Positions 26,248 to 35,009 of a stretch of 64,000 bases of DNA are shown here, in pieces. The translations under genes were made by a program, and so were the position numbers. Source of the stretch: Acinetobacter sp. ANC 7912. Its GTDB lineage: Bacteria; Pseudomonadota; Gammaproteobacteria; Pseudomonadales; Moraxellaceae. Under the pieces are notes generated by a model, which saw only the letters and a list, made by a program, of their open reading frames with translations, made no database searches and was not told the DNA's origin. The stretch is from NCBI RefSeq assembly GCF_039862785.1, contig NZ_CP156795.1, forward strand, positions 2,480,001 to 2,544,000, in the 5' to 3' direction. Position 1 is the stretch's first letter; every line of letters begins with the position of its first letter.

Positions 26248-27882
26248 ATGGCGATTGCTCCCCGTTCCAAGGCCGACCTGCCCATGGTCAATTCCAAGCG
26301 TAACATTCAATATAAAAGTGCTGTTTTATTGAGTTGCAGCCTTGTTTTGGGAATTCCTGCCTGTAGTACTTTGCCACATCGCGGCGAAGTTGCATCACAT
26401 ATGGCCTTTGAGACAGATACATCCCAAACTAGTTTGTCGAAAATCGTACAGCCTTTACGGGACCAAAATATTGGTCTCACCGGTTACCATGTTCTCTATG
26501 ACCCACTAGAAGCACTCGCTGCCCGCATGCAGCTGATTAATAAAGCTGAAAAGACTTTAGACTTGCAATATTACATCTGGGACAATGACCGGATTGGTGC
26601 TATGGCGCTATATAGCATCATTCAAGCTGCAGACCGTGGCGTCAAAGTACGTATCCTGATTGATGACAACAATGCCAAGAAAATGGAAGGTATCTATCTA
26701 GCACTAGATCAGCACCAGAACATTGATGTACGGCTTTATAACCCCTACCGTTTCCGTAAGCATCGTGCCATGGATATGGTTTTGGATCTGAAACGCATCA
26801 ACCGCCGTATGCACAACAAGAGCTTTATTGCCGACAACCAGATCTCTCTGATCGGTGGACGTAATATGAGCAACCAGTATTACAATGTCAGTGATGCTTA
26901 CCAGTTCTCAGATGTCGATGTGATGCTGGTCGGTGCTGCCTCTGATGAAATTATCCATTCCTTTGATGAATACTGGAACGATGATTATGCCTATCCAGTA
27001 CGGGACATCGTTAATCATCACCAGCATACCCTGCGCTACGAAAGCCTAAAACAGCAATTGGAAAAGCATCAACAGGATCCACGTGTGACCAATTACCTGG
27101 ATTTAGCGAATCGTTCTAAAGCCTTTGATAAATGGTTGGAGCAAAATATCCAGCTCGATTGGGTCGAAGCTGAAGTGGTCAAAGATCACCCAAGCAAGAT
27201 CCGGTCTAAATCCAAAAAAGAAGATCATTTAAATTTTCAGCTTGTACAGCATTTAGAAAAACCTGAGCAGAGTGTAGATATTGTCTCTGCCTATTTTGTA
27301 CCAGAAAAAGAAGGTGCTGAACGGCTAAAAAAACTCGCCCGAGAAAATGTCAAAGTTCGGGTTCTCACCAATTCCTATCAAGCCAATGACGTACCTGTGG
27401 TTCATGCCTTCTATAGCAAATACCGTAAGGATCTACTCAAAAATAATGTGCAGCTCTATGAATTTCTTGCTGCGCCTGAAGCTGCGAATTTAAACTCGAA
27501 TACCTATGAAATTGCTGACAAAGCGAAAGTCAGCTTAAAGGGCTTAAGTCGTTCTAGTCTGCACGCTAAACTCATGGCATTGGATGAAAAACAGGTGTTT
27601 ATTGGCTCTTTTAACTTGGATCCACGTTCTGCCTATCTTAATACTGAAATTGGGGTATTGCTCAATAGCCCTTCCTTAGCTCACAAAGTACACCAGACCA
27701 TGGATCAGAACTTAAGCAAATACGCTTATAAACTAGTTTTAGATGCTAATGATAAGATTAACTGGAAAATCAAACAGGCCAATGGCGAAATTCACACCTT
27801 GGAAAAAGAACCGAAAATGAAGTGGTATAATAAAGCACTGGTGACATTCCTCTCTTGGTTGCCACTTGAAGGGTTTATGTAA
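26248..27882 (+). CDS. Phospholipase D-family lipoprotein (cardiolipin synthase C-like)
   Basis: 544 residues with two PLD/HKD catalytic motifs: HNKSFIADNQISLIGGRN (near residue 190) and LHAKLMALDEKQVFIGSFNLDPRS (near residue 445). The overall order matches ClsC-type enzymes that make cardiolipin from phosphatidylethanolamine and phosphatidylglycerol. The N-terminus has a lipobox, LGIPAC, after a hydrophobic stretch, so the protein is predicted to be lipid-anchored. This differs from E. coli ClsC. The ATG at 26248 and one at 26284 are both possible starts, and either keeps the signal sequence. The C-terminal YNKALVTFLSWLPLEGFM is typical of the subgroup. Confidence 0.86.
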   Translation: MAIAPRSKADLPMVNSKRNIQYKSAVLLSCSLVLGIPACSTLPHRGEVASHMAFETDTSQTSLSKIVQPLRDQNIGLTGYHVLYDPLEALAARMQLINKAEKTLDLQYYIWDNDRIGAMALYSIIQAADRGVKVRILIDDNNAKKMEGIYLALDQHQNIDVRLYNPYRFRKHRAMDMVLDLKRINRRMHNKSFIADNQISLIGGRNMSNQYYNVSDAYQFSDVDVMLVGAASDEIIHSFDEYWNDDYAYPVRDIVNHHQHTLRYESLKQQLEKHQQDPRVTNYLDLANRSKAFDKWLEQNIQLDWVEAEVVKDHPSKIRSKSKKEDHLNFQLVQHLEKPEQSVDIVSAYFVPEKEGAERLKKLARENVKVRVLTNSYQANDVPVVHAFYSKYRKDLLKNNVQLYEFLAAPEAANLNSNTYEIADKAKVSLKGLSRSSLHAKLMALDEKQVFIGSFNLDPRSAYLNTEIGVLLNSPSLAHKVHQTMDQNLSKYAYKLVLDANDKINWKIKQANGEIHTLEKEPKMKWYNKALVTFLSWLPLEGFM

Positions 27883-27915
27883 TAGCTTCACAAAAATTTA
27901 TATAGTTCTTAAATA

Positions 27916-27943
27916 AAAAAGCCCATCAGAAGATGGGCTTTTT
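27916..27943. terminator. Bidirectional terminator between the PLD gene and filF
   Basis: GCCCATC (27921-27927) pairs with GATGGGC (27932-27938) around AGAA, flanked by A and T runs. It ends both the phospholipase transcript and the fil operon. Confidence 0.88.
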
Positions 27944-27955
27944 ACTATGATTAGA

Positions 27956-29899
27956 TTATTTTTGTTTCACGGTATAACAATCTGCAAGATTCAGGCTCAC
28001 TGTACCGCCACTGAGTTTAGCTAACGCTTTATCTGCATCTGTCACAGAAGTTGATTCTTTATTTGCTGTGTTATAAATATTTTGGAAACTCGCCAAAGTA
28101 TTTGCCCAACCAACAGCTTGTCCAGCTGAGTTGGTAAAGGTAATACGACCTTTTTGTCCAGCGTTTGAATTCAATAAGTTTGAGACATTGATTAATGCGC
28201 CACCTATCACAATACTGTCATTGGCATTGGTTGAAGTTTGAATGCGCGAATCTACCCCAATCAAAGCACCATTAATATCGCCGAAGTTTTCATGACCTAA
28301 AATCATGCGAATCGACAAGGTTTTATCTTTGGCGAATGCACGCCCCAAAGTCCCTAAACGATATTGGGTAACGCCATTGTCATCTTTAAGATCACTACCT
28401 AATATATCACCCCGGCAGCCATTTTGCGGATCCATCGCCAGTGTGGTTTCTGATTGACGGTTGGTACGTACATCACCATTACTATCAATAACGATACCAA
28501 CTTTTACCGGGCTGTGGCTTGTATCAGTAAATTTAAACTCAAGCTCGCCATAAATTGGGAAGATATATTTTTCACCTTTCACCACATTATTCGCAGTTTT
28601 AAAGACTTCACCATCCAAATAGCTAATTGGGAAAATCTTATATAAATCTATAGAACCGTTGTAGTTTAGATTATCTGCAGACATTCTCCATTTACCCAGC
28701 TTAGCTTGTTCAACAGCAGTCAACGGTGTGTTATCGACCTTTCCTTTCACGACTAATTTATAAAAATTTTCATTGCCGGCAATCACATAGTCACTGAGTA
28801 AAGTACCTTGGGTAATTTCTAGCTTATCTTGACCTTGCCCCACATTAAACTGGTATGGGGATGTAATCTTATCAGCCACCGTATCTAACCAAGTTGTTTG
28901 TGGCAGCGCAGTCATCCCTACTGGCTTCACCTTACGAATCATTTCAGCATTAATACCGCCTAAGGAAGTTAAATTACTGCCTGCAACAATCAGGTCTTTA
29001 TCACGCCATTGAACACCTGAGCCAAAGGTATACCCCTGACGATCTGTAATCAGCATGAAATGACCAAAGACATGACGCGTGGTTTTATCAGAAGCACTAC
29101 AACTTGCTTTATCACAACCTACCAGTCCATTTGAACCACTAAGCTGACTTAATAAGCCATCTGTAGAAAACAGAGAAAATTCAGGCTGATACACTGCAGC
29201 GTTAGCAATAATCGCAAGCTTGCTCACTGTCTTAAATGCATCTTCATCTTTTATCTTGGTAATATCGATCACAGGTTTTATTTGTGATTCAAAATCAGCA
29301 TCAGCCACATTAATAGATTTTGTGATTGTATTTAAGCGCGTACGTATCTTATCGGTGATAAATAACGGCTGAATATCTGTTGGATCAGTAATTCGCTCTT
29401 CTTCTAATGCCAAAGTTTGCAATACTTTAATTGTATTGATTGCTTTTTTGACATTCGGATCATTCGGATTTAAGTTACTGGCATTCGGCTGACCTGCACT
29501 AATATCCAATAAGCTTAAACGTGGGAAGCTCGACTCGACTCCAGAAACTTGAATAAAATCGCTGAGTTTAATTTTTCCAATATTGATACGCGTATCGAGT
29601 TCACTGGCAATATAAAATTCGATTTCATCAGTTTCTTTACAGCGGCCTGTTGCAACACCATCGTTACGGTTAAATTGAGTAATAAAATTATTTTTGGTAT
29701 CACTACTACAATTAAAATTTAACCCGTCTAGAGGATATTCTAAGCCCCACTCAATACATCCTGCACCACTACAACTGCCATTCGTTGTCGCGGGTTCATC
29801 ATTTTCAGATTTAACGTTGGCACTCCCGCCACCACCACAAGCTGTCAATGTTGTGACCAATGCTGTTAAAGCAAATGGAAAGATTTTTTTTATATTCAT
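27956..29899 (-). CDS. filF: Putative pilus-system lipoprotein FilF
   Basis: 647 residues. The signal peptide ends in a lipobox (TTLTAC, Cys21) followed by a GGGGS linker, so the mature protein is an outer-membrane lipoprotein candidate. It is rich in Asn, Thr, Gly and Asp and predicted mostly beta. There are scattered Cys pairs (CSGAGC, CDKASC). It matches the large last gene of the Acinetobacter fil cluster by size and position. A pilus-tip or surface role is only presumed from that annotation tradition. It lies 21 bp downstream of filE and ends at a strong terminator, so it is the last gene of the operon. Confidence 0.75.
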   Translation of the reverse strand: MNIKKIFPFALTALVTTLTACGGGGSANVKSENDEPATTNGSCSGAGCIEWGLEYPLDGLNFNCSSDTKNNFITQFNRNDGVATGRCKETDEIEFYIASELDTRINIGKIKLSDFIQVSGVESSFPRLSLLDISAGQPNASNLNPNDPNVKKAINTIKVLQTLALEEERITDPTDIQPLFITDKIRTRLNTITKSINVADADFESQIKPVIDITKIKDEDAFKTVSKLAIIANAAVYQPEFSLFSTDGLLSQLSGSNGLVGCDKASCSASDKTTRHVFGHFMLITDRQGYTFGSGVQWRDKDLIVAGSNLTSLGGINAEMIRKVKPVGMTALPQTTWLDTVADKITSPYQFNVGQGQDKLEITQGTLLSDYVIAGNENFYKLVVKGKVDNTPLTAVEQAKLGKWRMSADNLNYNGSIDLYKIFPISYLDGEVFKTANNVVKGEKYIFPIYGELEFKFTDTSHSPVKVGIVIDSNGDVRTNRQSETTLAMDPQNGCRGDILGSDLKDDNGVTQYRLGTLGRAFAKDKTLSIRMILGHENFGDINGALIGVDSRIQTSTNANDSIVIGGALINVSNLLNSNAGQKGRITFTNSAGQAVGWANTLASFQNIYNTANKESTSVTDADKALAKLSGGTVSLNLADCYTVKQK

Positions 29900-29920
29900 G
29901 ATGATTTACTCGAATAATCC

Positions 29921-31096
29921 TTATCGAATTGCGGTTAATTTTAGTTGTCCTTGATTACTCAACATTTTATCTTCTACATCAATTGCAGAAGCGAGCGGTG
30001 TAAGAAGTACATATGCTGTTTGTTCAGGAATCTGTAAGATGCCCTCAATGGACTCATATTGGAAATAATTGCCTTGTCCATCTTGATTTTTAAATCCCCC
30101 TGCACCCTCTAAAACACAGCCTTTATGGTCTAGAAATACCGTAAACGGCCAATAAAACACAGGTTTATTTTGGCTAGATGCAAAAGATTTTAGCTGAATA
30201 TTTTTAATTCCTGCATCGACTGCCACAACTTCATAGTCAAATTCATCTTTAGTGATGGGTGCTCGAGGCCATAAGCTGACTTCTTTTTTTAATGCAAGTT
30301 TTTTTGATTTTTTAAGCTTTTTACCACTAAAGCAACGTTGCCCCAAACTTTCTATCGTTTCATCGCCCGAAACCCGATAATAAGTTTGTGCCAATATGAT
30401 CGGAACATCTTGTTGAGTTGACTTTTGGAATAAAGCCTTCAAGGTTGACTGCCCTACCCCTTTTTCACGTTCTACGTTTTGAAAGCGAACGCTGCCGAGA
30501 TTTTTATCTACTATCCCTTCTGGCATCGTATAAAAACGTTTTTTTCCTTCTAAATTGAATTCTTTTGCTTCCAAATATTCACTATCAACGTATTCCACCC
30601 CATCCACTTGACTAATGCCAGAACGTGGCTGAGATTGTTGCTCTTGAACTTCTGCTGTTGATTTTTGAGTAATTACTGGTTGTACTGGTTGTACTGGTTG
30701 TACTGGTTGTACTGGTTGTACTGGTTGTACTGGTTGTACTGGTTGTACTGGTTGTACTGGTTGTACTGGTTGTACTGGTTGTACTGGTTGTACTGGTTGT
30801 ACTGGTTGTACAACAGTATTTATTTTCTGTGCAGCTGTGTCACCCAAAATCGCAGATGTTTTAGGTTGAACTTTCGGAACAGATAGAGCTTGATGGCTTT
30901 CTTGTTGATTCACTGTTGATTGTTGAGATACAACAGCTTTTGCTTTTTTATCTTTAGTACCTGTTGGAGGAGGAACAACCATCGGCCGACCATCCGGTCC
31001 AATAATTGTGACGAACTCTTTTGCTGACACAGAAACAGATATTGGCACTAAACCTAGCACCAATACTGTCTTTAACCATACACCCTTTCTAATCAT
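29921..31096 (-). CDS. filE: Putative pilus assembly protein FilE with VQP repeats
   Basis: 391 residues. A signal peptide ([20 protein letters not shown]) is followed by [22 protein letters not shown] stretch of 15 Val-Gln-Pro triplets at about residues 95-140 forms a proline-rich stalk. The C-terminal domain is compact and folded, with two Cys ([18 protein letters not shown]). Proline-rich stalks of this type let TonB-like proteins span the periplasm, so FilE may reach between membranes or through peptidoglycan. The ATG at 31096 has AAGGA five bases upstream and is preferred over an ATG at 31111, which would overlap filD. The repeat is encoded by 15 identical 9-bp units and may vary in number. 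Confidence 0.78.
   Translation of the reverse strand: MIRKGVWLKTVLVLGLVPISVSVSAKEFVTIIGPDGRPMVVPPPTGTKDKKAKAVVSQQSTVNQQESHQALSVPKVQPKTSAILGDTAAQKINTVVQPVQPVQPVQPVQPVQPVQPVQPVQPVQPVQPVQPVQPVQPVQPVITQKSTAEVQEQQSQPRSGISQVDGVEYVDSEYLEAKEFNLEGKKRFYTMPEGIVDKNLGSVRFQNVEREKGVGQSTLKALFQKSTQQDVPIILAQTYYRVSGDETIESLGQRCFSGKKLKKSKKLALKKEVSLWPRAPITKDEFDYEVVAVDAGIKNIQLKSFASSQNKPVFYWPFTVFLDHKGCVLEGAGGFKNQDGQGNYFQYESIEGILQIPEQTAYVLLTPLASAIDVEDKMLSNQGQLKLTAIR
30675..30809. repeat. 15 perfect tandem copies of a 9-bp unit in filE
   Basis: The unit ACTGGTTGT (plus strand) is repeated without any mismatch for 135 bp. Read on the minus strand it encodes Val-Gln-Pro. Codon choice is identical in every copy, which points to recent slippage expansion. 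Because the unit is 9 bp, copy changes keep the reading frame. Confidence 0.97.
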
Positions 31097-31104
31097 ATAT
31101 TCCT

Positions 31105-32769
31105 TTACCAACGTGTGCGGTAGTTCAAACCTAAAATTGTAATTTTGGTATCAGTTTTGACATTTAAGCCTGCATATGGGTTAAGTAATAAATTATTAAC
31201 CCCGGTTTGGTTGGCCAAACTACTGGTATTTGCTGGGATATTATCCTTACTGCGCAAGAAACCAATGGATAAATCAAGTTCTGTATCTGCATCAAAGCGA
31301 TAGCCTACCCCCATACCAAAAAGTTGTGCACCGTTAATTGGCACCATGGTATTTCGCTTGTCATCTGGAATTGCAGATGTACGTGGCTCATAACCCATAC
31401 GCAGCTTTAATCGGTCTGTCGCTGAATATTCAAGTCCCACACCAAAGTTCCATGGTGACTCAAAGCCTAAAGGAAGCGCTAATGAAGTATCAGTCACATT
31501 TGCAGACAATAATTTTGCAATTTTAAGCGCTGAAATTTGCCGGTCGAACTCAAATTTAAACTGATCCCACGCCGCATAATTGGTCCAGCCCACATCCACA
31601 TTAATTTGCAGATCAGGCATAATTTTGTATTTAATGCCAGCCTGAATATGCTCTGGATATTCAAAATCCATTGATACTAAACCAGATTCACTGGATGGAA
31701 TATAGGTAGGGAATCCAAGAATCGCTGCCAGAATCTGCCCTGTTGGAGAAGTCATCAATCCTTTGATCATTTCCTGTGGCGCCTTAGCATTATCAATATG
31801 GTATTTGCCTTTCAAACGCATTTTGGCTGCACTTTGATAAACCAGACCAAAGCTAAAATCTTCAGTTGGCTCCCAAAGTACCCCCAAGTTATAACTTGGG
31901 CTTAAGTTTTGTTCAACTGCCAATTGCATCTGACCAAATTTACCAAATGGGTTCATACCTTCATCAGCATTACAGATCCCCAAAAGTAAAATGTCAGTAA
32001 TGATGTCTGAATTTTCTTTAAATGGTGTACAAACGACCTCATCGATCATGCGTAGCATGCCAATCAGCTCATTCGGAAAACGCAAATCCGTTTTCATTGC
32101 AATAGCTTGGTATGACATTCCGATGGATGCGCCAATAGATAGCTGATCACTGACTTCATAACCAATCGATGGCGATAAATACGTGATACGCTCCAGAGCA
32201 ACTTGTTGCCCCATAAAGTTGGCAGGATTACCATTTTCATGACCAAAACCAGCAACCAAAGGCGCATAAACAGCAGTTGCATAAGTGGCTTTTGAACCCG
32301 GTGGGTTATAAGCGATCCCCATGGTGGGTGCAACTAAAGGTAAGCCTTCACCTAAATCAACCATCTTTTTCAAGAAGGGAACATACAGACTCGCATATTC
32401 AACGTCACCCGTCACTTTATCTTTAAAGTCGGTGCACAAATCAGATGATACTTCAGGCCCATCATTACAAACCAATGGATCATCTGAATAACCAAAGACG
32501 TTATAGCCAGCAGGTACAGAGAACTCACGCTGAATATCGAAGTTTGCCACCACAATTTGCTGTTCAGTTTGCAAACCATCAATTTTTGTCAGGCCTGCCG
32601 GGTTAAAGTGAATCGAGTTCACCCCAGGTGGATCTGCTGTAACCGCGTTCCCCATAGCCAATGAACGTAAATCTACAGAAAGGTTTGTTCCTAACTGAGC
32701 AAACGAAACCGATGAATACCCCGCCAGTATAATGCCTGCCAATAGCGGGTTAAGTCGAATGTATTTCAT
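31105..32769 (-). CDS. filD: OMPP1/FadL/TodX-type outer membrane protein FilD
   Basis: 554 residues. The signal peptide ([19 protein letters not shown]) leads to the FadL-family N-terminus ([35 protein letters not shown]), in which the NPAG motif is diagnostic. A 14-strand beta-barrel follows, ending in NYRTRW with a C-terminal aromatic residue, as barrel proteins have for BAM recognition. FadL proteins import hydrophobic compounds by lateral diffusion. In this operon the barrel may instead act in surface assembly. A 30-residue insertion with Cys pairs (CTPFKENSD...GICNAD) is unusual for FadL. The gene lies 12 bp after filC and 8 bp before filE. Confidence 0.82.
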   Translation of the reverse strand: MKYIRLNPLLAGIILAGYSSVSFAQLGTNLSVDLRSLAMGNAVTADPPGVNSIHFNPAGLTKIDGLQTEQQIVVANFDIQREFSVPAGYNVFGYSDDPLVCNDGPEVSSDLCTDFKDKVTGDVEYASLYVPFLKKMVDLGEGLPLVAPTMGIAYNPPGSKATYATAVYAPLVAGFGHENGNPANFMGQQVALERITYLSPSIGYEVSDQLSIGASIGMSYQAIAMKTDLRFPNELIGMLRMIDEVVCTPFKENSDIITDILLLGICNADEGMNPFGKFGQMQLAVEQNLSPSYNLGVLWEPTEDFSFGLVYQSAAKMRLKGKYHIDNAKAPQEMIKGLMTSPTGQILAAILGFPTYIPSSESGLVSMDFEYPEHIQAGIKYKIMPDLQINVDVGWTNYAAWDQFKFEFDRQISALKIAKLLSANVTDTSLALPLGFESPWNFGVGLEYSATDRLKLRMGYEPRTSAIPDDKRNTMVPINGAQLFGMGVGYRFDADTELDLSIGFLRSKDNIPANTSSLANQTGVNNLLLNPYAGLNVKTDTKITILGLNYRTRW

Positions 32770-32781
32770 GCGACACCCCTA

Positions 32782-33939
32782 TTAGCGGATTTTTTTGCCG
32801 AAGCCTAAGATATCAAGCGGGAAAGATAAACCAAGTGATACATCTGGTGCATCTTCAGTCAGACCAAAGCCAAGTGTTCCATTCACAATGGTGTCAGGTG
32901 AAGTACGTACACCTAATGAAATAGAGAAAGTCGAGCTGGTTTGGTCAGCTGATGAGTAACTTTCTTTTATACCATTACCATTGTCAGCATAAATAAATTC
33001 AGCTCCTGTATTAAAGCTTTGTTGATATGACATGGTCATGGACACGTCATAGTTAAATGAATAGGCAAAACCAAATGCGAAACCACCACTGATACCCGGA
33101 TCAAACTCGTCAATAATTCGGCTACCACGACGCTGGTTTAACCCTGATTCTTTAAAGCCATAGTTTGCAGAAACAGAGGCAAACAGTACCACCGGATCAA
33201 TATATTTACGGGTACTCGCACCGATCCCTGCAGAATAATAACCTTTACCTGTCGCCAAATCTGTCGCCGCATTGATTTCATAAGGGCTATCGCCTGTCTT
33301 AGTCGACAAGTTACCAAATAAAATCAGTGGTAAACGGCCAGCTTTCAACGGAAATGGCTCCCACCGCGCCCCTAGGCTAATATCACCTAATCCTGCTGTT
33401 GAGGTATCTTTCAGCAGATCCGTTTTTGCAACCATCGGAACAGATGCGGTTAAAGTCAGGTTATCTTTTAAACCGTACTGTAAGGTAAATGTATTAGTAA
33501 TGGTATGCGAGGCATTTTCTTGTACACGCAGTTGATAGAGCTGACCTTGAGCCATTTCCAGATCAAGTTGCGTGTCACGATAATAAGTATAATCAAGATC
33601 GTAATAAGATGAGATTTCACCTTGCTTGATCAGCGAATACTGACGTTCACTTGAAGTAAACACTTCCTCAAGGTTGGTTTCTTGGGTTGCATCACCTTCT
33701 TGTTTTTGCAATGCCTGGCTTGCTGTAGTTGGTTGTACTGGTTCTGGCGTTGCATTTTGCTCCTCTACTTCCTGAACTGTTTCATAACCACCTAATTCAG
33801 GCTCTACCTCAACAGATTCAGTCGTTTCCTCTACGGCTTCGTATTCCCCCAATGCAACGTCATCATTTGCATAAGCTACCCCCATCGCCATCTGAACACT
33901 GAGTACCAGTAGTGTCTTATTCATCCATTGACTTTTCAT
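32782..33939 (-). CDS. filC: FilC, beta-barrel with acidic N-terminal extension (FapF-like)
   Basis: 385 residues. The signal peptide (MNKTLLVLSVQMAMGVAYA) is followed by about 75 acidic, low-complexity residues containing two related units (LGEYEAVEE and LGGYETVQEVEE). The rest looks like a 12-strand barrel of the MetA-pathway/transporter type. It has LIKQGEISSYYDLDYTYY, GLGDISLGARWEP, STKTGDSPYEIN, GYYSAGIGASTRKYIDPVVLFASV and a terminal LSFPLDILGFG. These landmarks resemble FapF, the secretion pore of Pseudomonas functional amyloid, which also has an N-terminal helical/disordered plug region. That homology is my recognition, not a computed alignment. The ATG at 33939 is spaced properly from GGTGG and is chosen over an ATG at 33945. 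Confidence 0.75.
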   Translation of the reverse strand: MKSQWMNKTLLVLSVQMAMGVAYANDDVALGEYEAVEETTESVEVEPELGGYETVQEVEEQNATPEPVQPTTASQALQKQEGDATQETNLEEVFTSSERQYSLIKQGEISSYYDLDYTYYRDTQLDLEMAQGQLYQLRVQENASHTITNTFTLQYGLKDNLTLTASVPMVAKTDLLKDTSTAGLGDISLGARWEPFPLKAGRLPLILFGNLSTKTGDSPYEINAATDLATGKGYYSAGIGASTRKYIDPVVLFASVSANYGFKESGLNQRRGSRIIDEFDPGISGGFAFGFAYSFNYDVSMTMSYQQSFNTGAEFIYADNGNGIKESYSSADQTSSTFSISLGVRTSPDTIVNGTLGFGLTEDAPDVSLGLSFPLDILGFGKKIR

Positions 33940-33981
33940 ATCCATTCCACCGTATTATTTTTTAATTCCATAATGTCCGCA

Positions 33982-34815
33982 TTATTTGTTTTTGTAATAA
34001 AGTCTAAGAAAGTTATGCTCAAATTTTCCAAAATTTTCCGATTCTGAATTGCGATTACGATTTTTGCTGATGGTTGATGCCTTATCAGCAATTTTATCCA
34101 TATAAAACTGAGGGTATTGAATATCTGCTAATGCATAACGATTAATAACTGAATCTTCTACATGACGTAAGTCTTGATCTTGAATTGCTAAAAAGTCTTT
34201 ACGATATTGTTCAGGCACATTAATTAAAAATAGTGTGTTATTCTCCCAAACATCCTTAAAGCGTTGTTCGTCAAAACTGATATTACCAATAGCCGGATCT
34301 GCCACATAGACTCGACCATTTTTATAACCTTTATAAACAACAAAGTGTTTAAAACCCGCATAGGAAATTGGCACAATCGCTGGTTGTCCCTGTTTAATCA
34401 GGTCATTAAATTCGCCGCGGTAACCGCCACTCTCTAGCCCCAGTGCAGCAACAAAGCGTTTCATATCTAACAATGAGAAGCTACGGCGTTCTACAATTTT
34501 TTCTGTTTCGCCATATTTCATCAGACCATTCATAATCTGTTGCTCATTTAGCTGAGTGCCTACATAACCGTTGAGCAGTGTCGTCAGTGCTGCTGAACCA
34601 CAGCTGTAATCATAAGCTTGACGGACAATACCTCTAAATTGATTTTCAATGGCTGGGCGAACCTGAACGGCCTCTTGATGCATACGAACAAAAGAATCAT
34701 TACGCGAATCGAGGACTTCAGCGTACTTGATGGTTCCTGGAGGCTGTTGCTTTAAATCAAAGGCTTCTTTGGCAGCGTAATACATCAATGCCGAGCCCAA
34801 TGCAATCTCTAACAT
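33982..34815 (-). CDS. filB: C39-family peptidase FilB
   Basis: 277 residues. The C39 domain spans about residues 60-205. Cys72 is in YDYSCGSAALTTLLNGY, His157 in GFKHFVVYKGY and Asp173 in VYVADPAIG, so the full Cys-His-Asp triad is intact. There is no ABC-transporter domain, unlike bacteriocin exporters, and a short hydrophobic N-terminus (LEIALGSALMYYAAKEAF) may export or anchor it. In architecture and motif (YDxSCGSAALxTLL) it resembles FapD of the functional-amyloid operon. It is probably the processing protease for FilA or another Fil protein. It follows filA after 194 bp that contain a terminator hairpin. Confidence 0.82.
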   Translation of the reverse strand: MLEIALGSALMYYAAKEAFDLKQQPPGTIKYAEVLDSRNDSFVRMHQEAVQVRPAIENQFRGIVRQAYDYSCGSAALTTLLNGYVGTQLNEQQIMNGLMKYGETEKIVERRSFSLLDMKRFVAALGLESGGYRGEFNDLIKQGQPAIVPISYAGFKHFVVYKGYKNGRVYVADPAIGNISFDEQRFKDVWENNTLFLINVPEQYRKDFLAIQDQDLRHVEDSVINRYALADIQYPQFYMDKIADKASTISKNRNRNSESENFGKFEHNFLRLYYKNK

Positions 34816-34968
34816 AATTTTGACTTTTTCTTTTTATCGGCATTAATTGCCATGCATGTCAGTTATTATCATAGAGTTTTCACTCTACTTCCTTGTAACC
34901 TTCAAGATACCTTTTTTTTCAAAAAATAACAGCTTTTTTTTTATGTTTAAGATGAACGCAGTAGACAT

Positions 34969-34994
34969 AAAAAAAGCGCGTATAAATACGCGCT
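34969..34994 (-). terminator. Terminator hairpin between filA and filB
   Basis: AGCGCGTA (34975-34982) pairs with TACGCGCT (34987-34994) around TAAA. Read on the minus strand it runs into a U tract (A run at 34969-34974). It lies 15 bp after the filA stop. It probably ends most filA transcripts and allows partial read-through into filBCDEF. Confidence 0.82.
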
Positions 34995-35009
34995 CTTTTT
35001 GAAGGCAAA

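Noticed and set aside
30675..30809. Possible CRISPR array
   Set aside because: The repeats are 9 bp, contiguous, without unique spacers, and in frame inside a coding sequence.
30665..30886. Plus-strand frame with Tyr-Trp-Leu repeats opposite filE
   Set aside because: It is only the antisense reading of the 9-bp array in filE. It has no start signal or ribosome-binding site, and the repeat makes an open frame in any phase likely.
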